A stretch of 64,000 bases of DNA, from NCBI RefSeq assembly GCF_900107795.1, contig NZ_FNRL01000002.1:392577-456576 (forward strand). Reading direction: 5' to 3'. Source of the DNA: Chitinophaga terrae (ex Kim and Jung 2007). Lineage in GTDB: Bacteria; Bacteroidota; Bacteroidia; Chitinophagales; Chitinophagaceae. The notes below the pieces were generated by a model. It was not told the origin of the DNA. It did not search any database and saw only the letters and a program-made list of their open reading frames with translations. Made by a program: the position numbers and the translations under genes. This document shows positions 17,188 to 24,857 of the stretch, piece by piece (the stretch's first letter is position 1; every line of letters begins with the position of its first letter).

Positions 17188-18474
17188 ATGAGAAAAATCT
17201 TTTTACTACTGCTTTTGCCAGCGACAAGTTTGGTATATGTGAGCGCAAGGGGGGGCATCAGCAATCCTAAAGAGATGGTGTATTCGGCAGTTGCACCTGA
17301 TACGACTGTATTGAAGCTGAATCACAAAGTGCATTTGCCTAAAGATACAGTTGCAGCATCTCCTACCTCTGTAGCGGTGAGAAAGGCCGCTCAAAGTCTG
17401 CCTAATACTATTCGTAGCCCGAAAGTCTACGAACAGATCAACAATAACCTGGTTGCCAGCTATGTGAATAACTATGCTACCAGGTATAGTCAGCATTTAC
17501 AGATCATGGTCGACAGGGGACAACCATATTTCAATATGATTGAAAAGGTGTTCCGCGACAACGGTATTCCGGAAGAAATGAAATACCTGGCTGTGATTGA
17601 ATCCAGCTTTAACACCAACGCACGTTCCAGGGTGGGCGCCGTAGGTGCATGGCAGTTCATGGCAGGTACCGCGCGTATCTTTGGCCTGAACGTAGGAAAG
17701 AAAGTTGACGAAAGAAAAGACTTCTATAAATCCACTATCGCTGCAGCCCAGTTCTTAAACCAGCTGTATGCACAGTTCGGGGACTGGTTACTGGTAGTAG
17801 CAGCTTATAACTGCGGTCCGGGCGGCGTTCAACGCGCTATTAACGCCAGCGGACGTACGGACTTCTGGGGTATGCAGTATTTCCTGCCTGCCGAATCACG
17901 TAACCATGTTTACAAATTCATCGCAACCGGTTATATCTTAGATAGATTCAATAACTTCTTCGGCGTGAGCGACGATGACGATAATACAAATAAAACGATC
18001 ACCGTTAACATGCCGGCTGAAGAACGCATTACCAGGGCTCCTTTGAGCGAAGAAGAGATCTTCAACACTGTTGAGATCAACATCACTGGTAAATACCGTC
18101 TTGAGGCTATCGCCAAAAAACTGGATATGCCTGTCAGCGAATTGGATCGCCTGAACCCAGGCTTCGCCAAAGCAATGAGCAGCGCCGAAAACAGCTACGA
18201 TCTGCGTGTTCCTAAAACCAAAATGAAGGAATTCATGGCAGAGAAAGAAGAAATGCTGAAAGAGTCTGTTCAGATGACACTGGATGATAAAGCGGTGGGA
18301 TTAGACAAATCCAAATTCCCGCCTCCGGTGAAAATGGCAGAAAAGAACACTGCAGCGCCGAAAGTTCCTGCTAAAAGAACTACTTCCTACAAGAAGAAAA
18401 CTTCAACTTCAAAAAAACATGCTTCTACAAAACATGTAGCAGCAAAAAAGAAAACCACGCATAAGAAAGCATAA
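17188..18474 (+). CDS. MltD-like membrane/periplasmic lytic transglycosylase with LysM-like domain
   Basis: The 428-residue protein starts with a signal peptide (MRKIFLLLLLPATSLVYVSA). A GH23 SLT domain (about 110-250) has the catalytic Glu in YLAVIESSFN, the GAVGAWQFM motif and VVAAYNCGPGG. A LysM-like segment (about 300-345) and a Lys/Thr/Ser-rich tail of about 45 residues follow. It cuts glycan strands of peptidoglycan to leave 1,6-anhydro ends. The frame is open from TTG 17170, inside gatA, but the ATG at 17188 starts the signal peptide. The basic tail could bind the wall or nucleic acid; its role is unknown. Confidence 0.92.
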   Translation: MRKIFLLLLLPATSLVYVSARGGISNPKEMVYSAVAPDTTVLKLNHKVHLPKDTVAASPTSVAVRKAAQSLPNTIRSPKVYEQINNNLVASYVNNYATRYSQHLQIMVDRGQPYFNMIEKVFRDNGIPEEMKYLAVIESSFNTNARSRVGAVGAWQFMAGTARIFGLNVGKKVDERKDFYKSTIAAAQFLNQLYAQFGDWLLVVAAYNCGPGGVQRAINASGRTDFWGMQYFLPAESRNHVYKFIATGYILDRFNNFFGVSDDDDNTNKTITVNMPAEERITRAPLSEEEIFNTVEINITGKYRLEAIAKKLDMPVSELDRLNPGFAKAMSSAENSYDLRVPKTKMKEFMAEKEEMLKESVQMTLDDKAVGLDKSKFPPPVKMAEKNTAAPKVPAKRTTSYKKKTSTSKKHASTKHVAAKKKTTHKKA

Positions 18475-18489
18475 GCGTGGTATAAAGAA

Positions 18490-18540
18490 TTAACTAAGAA
18501 CGGCTGTCTCAAGTGGCGAGACAGCCGTTTTTAGTTAATT
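18490..18540 (+). terminator. Strong terminator after the lytic transglycosylase
   Basis: TTAACTAAGAACGGCTGTCTC pairs with its mirror ending in CCGTTTTTAGTTAA; a GC-rich stem inside an AT clamp works in both directions. Confidence 0.9.
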
Positions 18541-18565
18541 ATACTATCATCTATTTTCAATAAAC

Positions 18566-18600
18566 AAAAAAAAGCCCCGGAAGCGCTTACTTCCAGGGCA
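18566..18600 (-). terminator. Terminator of the antiporter gene
   Basis: On the minus strand GCCCTGGAAG and CTTCCGGGGC form a stem around TAAGCG, followed by a run of T. It lies just past the stop of the leftward antiporter. Confidence 0.85.
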
Positions 18601-18623
18601 TATCCGGAAACAGGATTTTAGTC

Positions 18624-20042
18624 TTAACAGGAGATCCTGGTGATCGCTGCTTTCTTTCTTTCACTATAACCAATCCAATCCAGCAAGGGGCCGGTCATGA
18701 AAGTAGTGGCCAACGCCATCAGCACCAGCATAGCAAAGATCTCCGGCGACAGGATGCCAAGGTCATAGCCGATATTCAATACTACCAATTCCATCAATCC
18801 CCGTGTGTTCATCAGTGCACCGATAGACGCCGCACTGTGCCAGTTCTGTCCCATCAACCTGGCTGTAATGGCGCTGCCGCCGAATTTGCCGGCAACTGCA
18901 ACAAACATGATCATACCGCAAACACCCCAGAGGTCGCCCTGGCTTAACAAACCGATTTGAGTTCTCAGACCGGTAAAAACAAAGAAGATAGGAAGCAACA
19001 TCATAACGCTCACGTCTTCCAGCTTATCGGTCAGTAGCTGCTTGATAGTGTTGGAAGGCATGATCACGCCCGCCAGGAAGGCCCCGAACAGGGCATGGAT
19101 ACCAATTACTTCCGCCAGCCAGGCGGAGAGCAGTAAAACGAAGAAAGCCAGTGAAACTGCTCTTTTCATTTGATTGTTCTCGGTATGTTTCCTGATGGCT
19201 TTTTCCAGTCGCGGACGCACAATAAACAACATCACCGCTACAAATACTACTGCAAGCACAATTGTCAATAACGCGCTTACCAGTCCGCCGGCTTTAACAA
19301 TTGCTACTACCACGGCCAGTATGCACCAGGCGGTAACATCGTCGGCGGCTGCACAGGTGATGGCCATTACGCCGAGGGGAGTTCCTGTAAGTTTCCGTTC
19401 CTGTACTATCCGCGCCAGCACAGGAAACGCTGTAATGCTCATTGCAATGCCCATAAACAACGCGAAAGAGATGAAGCTTACATTGACAGGGGCAAACCTC
19501 GTATAGAGGAAATAAGCCAGGGAAACGCCCAGGAAAAAGGGTATAATAATACTGGCATGACTGATCATAACTGCATCATGCGCTTTTTGCCTGATCTTCT
19601 GTATGTCCAGTTCCATACCTACAATGAACATAAAGAAAGCAAGCCCTATCTGGCTCAGGAACTGCAGGGTTTTGAGCGAATCTGCCGGGAAAATGAAAGC
19701 AGAAAACGAAGGAGCAACCCATCCTAACAGGGAAGGGCCCAGGAGTACGCCTGCAATGATCTCGCCTACCACGGCAGGCTGTTTCACCTTATTGGCCAGC
19801 CATCCGAAAAAGCGGGCCACGAGCATGATGAACATGATCTGCAGCAGCAATAAACCTAAGGGGTGCTTCAGGTTTTCCAAATATTGTAACCAGCTGGCTT
19901 TAACAACAGCAGGCGGGGTAACATGAGGGGCAGGCGTTGCAGCAACATGCATAGGCAACGACTGGCCTTTGTTTAGTATAAACCAGATCAGGAAGGCGAA
20001 AACGCCAATGATAGCGGGGTACCAGAGTAAGCGCTTGGTCAT
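18624..20042 (-). CDS. CPA2-type cation/proton antiporter
   Basis: The 472-residue protein has an N-terminal signal-like helix and linker, then about 12 membrane helices of the Na+/H+ exchanger (CPA2/Kef) fold. It has VVGEIIAGVLLGPSLLG early, then MELDIQKIR, TCAAADDVTAWCILAVVVAI (the conserved ion-binding Asp pair region) and FGAFLAGVIMPS. There is no C-terminal TrkA-N domain, so it is not a full KefB/C. It should exchange Na+ or K+ for protons across the inner membrane. The ion is not shown by sequence. It lies downstream of pgk on the same strand with a palindrome between them. Confidence 0.9.
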   Translation of the reverse strand: MTKRLLWYPAIIGVFAFLIWFILNKGQSLPMHVAATPAPHVTPPAVVKASWLQYLENLKHPLGLLLLQIMFIMLVARFFGWLANKVKQPAVVGEIIAGVLLGPSLLGWVAPSFSAFIFPADSLKTLQFLSQIGLAFFMFIVGMELDIQKIRQKAHDAVMISHASIIIPFFLGVSLAYFLYTRFAPVNVSFISFALFMGIAMSITAFPVLARIVQERKLTGTPLGVMAITCAAADDVTAWCILAVVVAIVKAGGLVSALLTIVLAVVFVAVMLFIVRPRLEKAIRKHTENNQMKRAVSLAFFVLLLSAWLAEVIGIHALFGAFLAGVIMPSNTIKQLLTDKLEDVSVMMLLPIFFVFTGLRTQIGLLSQGDLWGVCGMIMFVAVAGKFGGSAITARLMGQNWHSAASIGALMNTRGLMELVVLNIGYDLGILSPEIFAMLVLMALATTFMTGPLLDWIGYSERKKAAITRISC

Positions 20043-20078
20043 GGTTCGGATTTTTAAAAACGGGATGGTATAAAAACA

Positions 20079-20153
20079 GCAAAGTTTTTTAAGCAGTATA
20101 AGGCAGTTCTTTATGTGGGTACACAGATCCTTACACTTCCTAAAAAACTTTGC
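20079..20153. repeat. Palindrome between pgk and the antiporter gene
   Basis: Arms 20079-20103 and 20129-20153 match at 22 of 25 positions, the outer 13 bp perfectly (GCAAAGTTTTTTA). The loop is 25 bases. The outer block recalls the GCAAAGG-T-run-AAG block of the two large palindromes, but the length and centre differ. It may act as a terminator after pgk. Confidence 0.8.
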
Positions 20154-20170
20154 TTCAATCTTATGCTGGT

Positions 20171-21364
20171 TTACTGGATAGCAGCGATACCTGGCAGTTC
20201 TTTACCTTCAAAGAATTCCAGTAATGCGCCACCGCCGGTAGATACATAACTTACTTTATCAGCAATTCCAAACTGGTTTACAGCAGCTACGGAGTCGCCG
20301 CCGCCAACAAGAGAGAAGGCGCCTTTTGCAGTTGCGGTAACAATTGCTTCGGCTACGCCTTTAGTGCCGCCCTGGAATGGAGCCATTTCGAAAACGCCCA
20401 TCGGGCCATTCCACAGGATGGTTTTCGAGTTGCTGATAGTTGTTCCGAAAAGTTCAACGGATTTAGGTCCTATGTCTAAGCCCATCCATCCGGCAGGGAT
20501 ATTATCGTTAGATACAACCTGGGTGTTGGCGTCGGCTGCAAATTTATCGGCAGCTACGGAATCAACAGGCAGGATCAGTTGTACGTTCTTTGCTTTTGCT
20601 TTGGCAACCAGTTCGTTTGCGAGGTCGAGACGATCATTTTCGCAGAGGGAGCTGCCGATTTCTTTTCCCTGGGCTTTCAGGAAAGTATAGGCCATGCCGC
20701 CGCCAATGATGATGTTATTGGCGCGATCCATCAGGGTTTCGATGATCAGTATCTTGTCGCTCACTTTGGCGCCGCCCAGGATAGCGGTAAAAGGACGTTC
20801 AGCTTCGTTCAGCACTTTCTGGGCGCTGTTCACTTCAGCTTCCATCAGCAGGCCGAACATGCGGTTAGCGGGGTCGAAGTATTGAGCGATAATAGCTGTA
20901 GATGCGTGGGCGCGGTGAGCGGTACCGAATGCATCGTTTACATATACGTTACCCAGTTTAGCCAGTTGTTCAGCAAATGAAGCGTCGCCTTTTTCTTCCT
21001 GTTTGTGGAAACGCAGGTTTTCCAGCAACAGCACTTCGCCCATTTGCAGGTCGGCGGCTGCTTTTTCAGCGACAGGGCCTACGCAGTCTTCAGCGAATTT
21101 TACAGTAACGCCGTCTAATAAGGTGATGAGGTGATAAACCAGGTGACGGAGAGAATATTTATCGGTAGGACCGTCTTTCGGGCGACCTAAATGTGACATC
21201 AGGATCACGGCGCCGCCGTCTTTCAGGATCTTTTTTATAGTTGGAACGGCAGCCCTCATACGGGTGTCGTCGGTGATTTCGAATTTGTCATTCAATGGTA
21301 CGTTGAAATCGACACGCACCAGGGCTTTGCGTCCATTGAAGTTGTAGTCGGAGAATTTACTCAT
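20171..21364 (-). CDS. pgk: Phosphoglycerate kinase
   Basis: The 397-residue glycolytic enzyme makes ATP and 3-phosphoglycerate from 1,3-bisphosphoglycerate. Visible signatures are [34 protein letters not shown], the hinge and nucleotide part [20 protein letters not shown] and GGGDSVAAV. Full length with intact motifs, cytoplasmic. It lies 168 bp downstream of gap, separated by a terminator-like hairpin, so it may have its own promoter as well. Confidence 0.97.
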   Translation of the reverse strand: MSKFSDYNFNGRKALVRVDFNVPLNDKFEITDDTRMRAAVPTIKKILKDGGAVILMSHLGRPKDGPTDKYSLRHLVYHLITLLDGVTVKFAEDCVGPVAEKAAADLQMGEVLLLENLRFHKQEEKGDASFAEQLAKLGNVYVNDAFGTAHRAHASTAIIAQYFDPANRMFGLLMEAEVNSAQKVLNEAERPFTAILGGAKVSDKILIIETLMDRANNIIIGGGMAYTFLKAQGKEIGSSLCENDRLDLANELVAKAKAKNVQLILPVDSVAADKFAADANTQVVSNDNIPAGWMGLDIGPKSVELFGTTISNSKTILWNGPMGVFEMAPFQGGTKGVAEAIVTATAKGAFSLVGGGDSVAAVNQFGIADKVSYVSTGGGALLEFFEGKELPGIAAIQ

Positions 21365-21493
21365 ACGGAATCAATTTTTGGATAGATAAGATGGAGCATA
21401 AAAAACCGCAGTACCAGCATAAAGCAGTAGAGTCCGGGATAGATTGAAAGAACCGGGCAAGTGCTGTAATGGTGTGGTTCTGCGGATTGGCCT

Positions 21494-21526
21494 AAATAAC
21501 TGCTCCCGGTTTCAGGCCGGGAGCAG
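21494..21526 (-). terminator. Terminator after gap
   Basis: CTGCTCCCGG and CCGGGAGCAG pair perfectly around a 7-base loop; on the minus strand TTATTT follows. Confidence 0.8.
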
Positions 21527-21532
21527 GAGATA

Positions 21533-22549
21533 TTATTTGCTGATCAGACCGGCAAAGTACTTAACAGTACGAACCAGCTGAGATACATAGCTCATTTCGT
21601 TATCGTACCAGGAAACGGTTTTAACCAGTTGGTGTTCGCCAACAGTTAATACCCTGGTTTGAGTAGCATCGAACAATGAACCATAGTGGATACCTATGAT
21701 GTCTGAGCTTACGATTTCATCTTCAGTGTAACCGAAAGATTCGTTAGCGGCAGCTTTCATTGCAGCGTTGATTTCTTCAGCAGTAACTTTTTTGCCGAGG
21801 ATGGTGGTCAGTTCAGTTAAAGAACCGGTGATAGTAGGTACACGTTGAGCGCTACCATCTAATTTACCTTTCAGTTTAGGCAGTACCAGGCCGATTGCTT
21901 TTGCAGCACCGGTGCTGTTAGGAACGATGTTCGCAGCAGCAGCGCGGGCACGACGGAGGTCACCTTTCGGATGTGGAGCATCCAGGGTGTTCTGGTCGTT
22001 GGTGTAAGCGTGAACAGTGGTCATCAGACCAGACTGGATACCGAATTGATCATCCAGTACTTTTGCCATTGGAGCCAGGCAGTTGGTAGTGCAGGAAGCG
22101 CAGGAGATAACGGTTTCGCTACCATCCAGGATATCGTGGTTTACGTTGAAAACTACTGTTTTCAGGTCGCCGGTTGCTGGAGCAGAAATTACTACTCTTT
22201 TAGCGCCGGCTTTCAGGTGAGCTTCAGCTTTTTCTTTATCAGCGAAGAAACCAGTACACTCGATCACAACATCGATTTCATGGTTGCCCCATGGAATTTG
22301 AGCAGGATCTTTCTGTGCATATATAGTCACGTCTTCTCCATTGACGTTGATAGCATTGTCAGAATGTTTTACTTCGGCATCAAACCTGCCCTGAGCTGAA
22401 TCGTATTTCAGCAAATGCGCGAGCTGTTTAGGGCTGGTGAGGTCATTGATTGCCACCACATCAATACCGGGCATTTTGTAAATTTGGCGGTATACCAAAC
22501 GACCAATACGGCCGAAACCATTAATACCAATTTTGAGAGTACTTCCCAT
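21533..22549 (-). CDS. gap: Glyceraldehyde-3-phosphate dehydrogenase (type I)
   Basis: The 338-residue enzyme oxidises glyceraldehyde 3-phosphate with NAD and phosphate. The start [19 protein letters not shown] gives the NAD loop; the active Cys is in [12 protein letters not shown]; the catalytic His is in [16 protein letters not shown] closes the protein. The frame is open upstream to 22615, but those 22 residues do not belong to the family. Upstream of pgk in the usual gap-pgk order. Confidence 0.97.
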   Translation of the reverse strand: MGSTLKIGINGFGRIGRLVYRQIYKMPGIDVVAINDLTSPKQLAHLLKYDSAQGRFDAEVKHSDNAINVNGEDVTIYAQKDPAQIPWGNHEIDVVIECTGFFADKEKAEAHLKAGAKRVVISAPATGDLKTVVFNVNHDILDGSETVISCASCTTNCLAPMAKVLDDQFGIQSGLMTTVHAYTNDQNTLDAPHPKGDLRRARAAAANIVPNSTGAAKAIGLVLPKLKGKLDGSAQRVPTITGSLTELTTILGKKVTAEEINAAMKAAANESFGYTEDEIVSSDIIGIHYGSLFDATQTRVLTVGEHQLVKTVSWYDNEMSYVSQLVRTVKYFAGLISK

Positions 22550-22641
22550 TTTACATCGTGATTTGAGTATGAAAAAATCGAAGGCGAATTTACAATCAAT
22601 ACCACTATTAATCAATAGAATTTTAAGTTATCAAAATTTTT

Positions 22642-22672
22642 TTTGGAAATATGAAATAAGGACATACCTTTG
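22642..22672 (+). promoter_or_regulatory. Promoter of tRNA-Glu copy 1
   Basis: TTTG 22642-22645, 19 bp spacer, TACCTTTG 22665-22672, 17 bp before the tRNA. Confidence 0.8.
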
Positions 22673-22689
22673 CAATCCCAAAACAATAC

Positions 22690-22761
22690 GCCGCGTTGGT
22701 CAAGGGGTTAAGACGCCTCCCTTTCACGGAGGAATCACGGGTTCGATTCCCGTACGTGGTA
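22690..22761 (+). tRNA. tRNA-Glu (UUC), copy 1
   Basis: The 72 bases fold as a cloverleaf. The anticodon loop CTTTCAC sits between CCTCC and GGAGG, giving anticodon TTC. The T arm is ACGGG-TTCGATT-CCCGT. The acceptor GCCGCGT pairs with ACGTGGT using G-U at two positions. The next three bases are CCA (22762-22764), so this copy seems to carry an encoded CCA end. Confidence 0.95.
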
Positions 22762-22790
22762 CCAGATAAGGGTTTTACCCAAAAAGAGCT

Positions 22791-22820
22791 AAGGGCTTCT
22801 CGTTTAGAGGAGCCCTTTTT
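22791..22820 (+). terminator. Terminator after tRNA-Glu copy 1
   Basis: AAGGGCTTCTC and GAGGAGCCCTTTTT form a stem around GTTTA with a T run. Confidence 0.8.
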
Positions 22821-22988
22821 AATTGGCAGGTGCAGAACCTATGCCGGCAAGTAATTACCCCGCCGGTACAGTTTGCCAGCAGCAGAAATAATCGACTTTG
22901 AGATCTCCGGCCACTTCGGCGCGAATGATTCTACCGGGAAATATGAATAACAATCATTATGTGAAATAAATCGCTGATCCCCTTTCTC

Positions 22989-23882
22989 CTATTTCAATAT
23001 CTCCCTTTTCATATATCCTGCACTCTTTTCCACACAGCTCAACGCATCCGGTACATAATTATTCCCCTGCTCAACGAAGATCTTTTTCAACCCAGAAAGC
23101 TTGGCATCCGGCAGGATCTTCTTAAAGTCAATGCTCCCATCGCCAACAACCGTATGCAGGTCAGGATCTTTTTTATCCATGTCTTTTATATGCCAGACAG
23201 CAAACCTGCCGGGTTGTTTGCTGAATAACCGGTGAGGGTCCTGGCCCGAGCGGATGGCCCAGTAAAGGTCCAACTCCAGCTTCACCAGTTTGGGATCGGT
23301 TTCTGCAAGAATAGTATCATACCCCATTTTTCCCTGTTCGCTCACAAACTCGAAATTATGGTTATGGTAGAGCAACTGCAACCCGCCTGCTTTCACCTGT
23401 TCGCCGATCTCGTTCAGCGTTTGGGCAAGCAGCTTGAACTTTTCCGGGTTCCGCAACTGCGGGTCCAGCCATGGCCATACAATGTACTGCTGACCCAGGA
23501 CCCTGGCGCCGTTGATACAATCGTCCACATACCTTTTCCTCTCATCTTTTGTTACTCCCGGCAACAGGAACTTGTCGATGTCATAATGGCCGCTGGATGT
23601 GACGAGGTTAAATTCCTGCAATAGCGCCTTAAATTCGGCTGGTTCCAGGTTCCAATAGAACTTATTGCCTCCGTGGTTGAAGCCATAGGTTTCCAGGTCT
23701 TTATAGCCAAAGGAGGCTACTTTGCGCAACGTCCCTCTGGGGTCATTCTTCATTTCAGTGTTCAGGGAGTAAAGTTGCAACCCGAGCTGGTAGTCGAATC
23801 CCGGCGCCGCTCTCATAATGCCGGGTAAAAAACTGGCTGCTGCCAGTGTACCTGAAGTGCGAAGGAAATTTCTTCTGTTCAT
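22989..23882 (-). CDS. Tat-exported TIM-barrel sugar isomerase/epimerase-like protein
   Basis: The 297-residue protein starts at 23882 with a twin-arginine signal (MNRRNFLRTSGTLAAASFLPG), then a xylose isomerase-like TIM barrel (PF01261 type). It begins YQLGLQLYSLNTEMK, with metal-site candidates Glu/Asp/His in VKLELDLYWAI, AVWHIKDMD and KKIFVEQGN. The family isomerises or epimerises sugars or related polyols in a divalent-metal site. The frame is open to 23948, but the extra residues precede the signal. It is divergent from the AraC-type regulator (85 bp between starts), which suggests control by that regulator. The substrate is not known. Confidence 0.9.
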   Translation of the reverse strand: MNRRNFLRTSGTLAAASFLPGIMRAAPGFDYQLGLQLYSLNTEMKNDPRGTLRKVASFGYKDLETYGFNHGGNKFYWNLEPAEFKALLQEFNLVTSSGHYDIDKFLLPGVTKDERKRYVDDCINGARVLGQQYIVWPWLDPQLRNPEKFKLLAQTLNEIGEQVKAGGLQLLYHNHNFEFVSEQGKMGYDTILAETDPKLVKLELDLYWAIRSGQDPHRLFSKQPGRFAVWHIKDMDKKDPDLHTVVGDGSIDFKKILPDAKLSGLKKIFVEQGNNYVPDALSCVEKSAGYMKREILK

Positions 23883-23967
23883 AAGTGGGTGTTTATGGAG
23901 TAAACATAAAATGATATTGCCTCCTGTCATTGTAAAAATGCGAAGCAAAAAATTTTTATCTTGGTAT

Positions 23968-24765
23968 ATGTTCCGATATGAAGAATACCCCGTATCCCCG
24001 GTCGTAGTAAATTATATCAAGAAATGCTGGGTGCTGGACAATGCCTCCGGCGCTGTTGCTGTAGCAGGCAAACAGGTGTTGCCAAACGGCTGTTTTAATA
24101 TTGCATTTGTTACAGGCAAAGGAATAGGCGTAAAAAGCAGCAAGGCAGATGTCTTTATGAAAGAAGGAGTATACCTTTGCGGCCAGCTTACCGCCAGCAT
24201 CAGTATTAACATTAATGAATACACGAAAATATTTCTCGTCCAGTTCTATCCCTGGGCGCCGGCGCATTTTATACGGAACGCAATACCTGAAACCGCCGAT
24301 GCATTCATTGATCTTTCCCTGCTTGAACATAACCTGGCATTGGATTTTGACCCTGCAAACGAAGCCGCTGTTATGCAATACTTTAATTCGGGCGCCTTTT
24401 TAAGAAAAGGAAATATCATTACCTCTGCCCAGCATGCCTGCCAGCTGATAAGACAACAGAGAGGAAATGTCAGGATAAAAGAAGTAGCTGACCAGATGGG
24501 ATGTTCTAACAGGTACCTGGAAACTGTTTTCCAGTCGGTATTGGGAATAAAACCCAAAGAGTATGCAGGCATTATCCGGATACGCAGCCTGGTAGACCGC
24601 CTGCAGCAGGAGAGCCATGCAACCAGGTTTAGCAGCATCGCCCTGGAAGAAGGGTTTTATGACCAGGCTCATTTCATTAAAACGTTTAAAACAATGTTGA
24701 ACATCTCTCCAGGTAAATTCAGGTCGGATGATTATTTACTTACAAGGAACGGTATCAGTTATTGA
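23968..24765 (+). CDS. AraC-family transcription regulator
   Basis: The 265-residue protein has an N-terminal sensing half (MFRYEEYPVSPVVVNYIKKCWVLDN, then VLPNGCFNIAF) of the DUF6597-like type. The C-terminal half has the AraC double helix-turn-helix: RIKEVADQMGCSNRYLETVFQSVLGIKPKEYAGIIR and then SIALEEGFYDQAHFIKTFKTMLNISPGKF. ATG 23968 fits the family start; ATG 23938 is another choice. Its position, divergent from the TIM-barrel gene and next to a polysaccharide lyase and a TonB receptor, suggests it responds to a carbohydrate. Self-regulation from the shared gap is likely but not shown. Confidence 0.9.
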   Translation: MFRYEEYPVSPVVVNYIKKCWVLDNASGAVAVAGKQVLPNGCFNIAFVTGKGIGVKSSKADVFMKEGVYLCGQLTASISININEYTKIFLVQFYPWAPAHFIRNAIPETADAFIDLSLLEHNLALDFDPANEAAVMQYFNSGAFLRKGNIITSAQHACQLIRQQRGNVRIKEVADQMGCSNRYLETVFQSVLGIKPKEYAGIIRIRSLVDRLQQESHATRFSSIALEEGFYDQAHFIKTFKTMLNISPGKFRSDDYLLTRNGISY

Positions 24766-24766
24766 A

Positions 24767-24857
24767 AAAAAAAGAGATTGCTGGAAAACAATCTCTTCTA
24801 ACCTAAAATATGAAAAAAATGAAAAGCCTGGCATTCCTCAATACCAGCCTTTTTATT
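24767..24857 (-). terminator. Two hairpins after the heparinase-like gene
   Basis: First hairpin: GCCTGG-type arms at about 24822-24856 with T runs on both sides. Second: AGAGATTG/CAATCTCT at about 24773-24796, which on the minus strand runs into nine T residues. They serve the leftward lyase gene; the first can also stop the AraC transcript. Confidence 0.75.
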
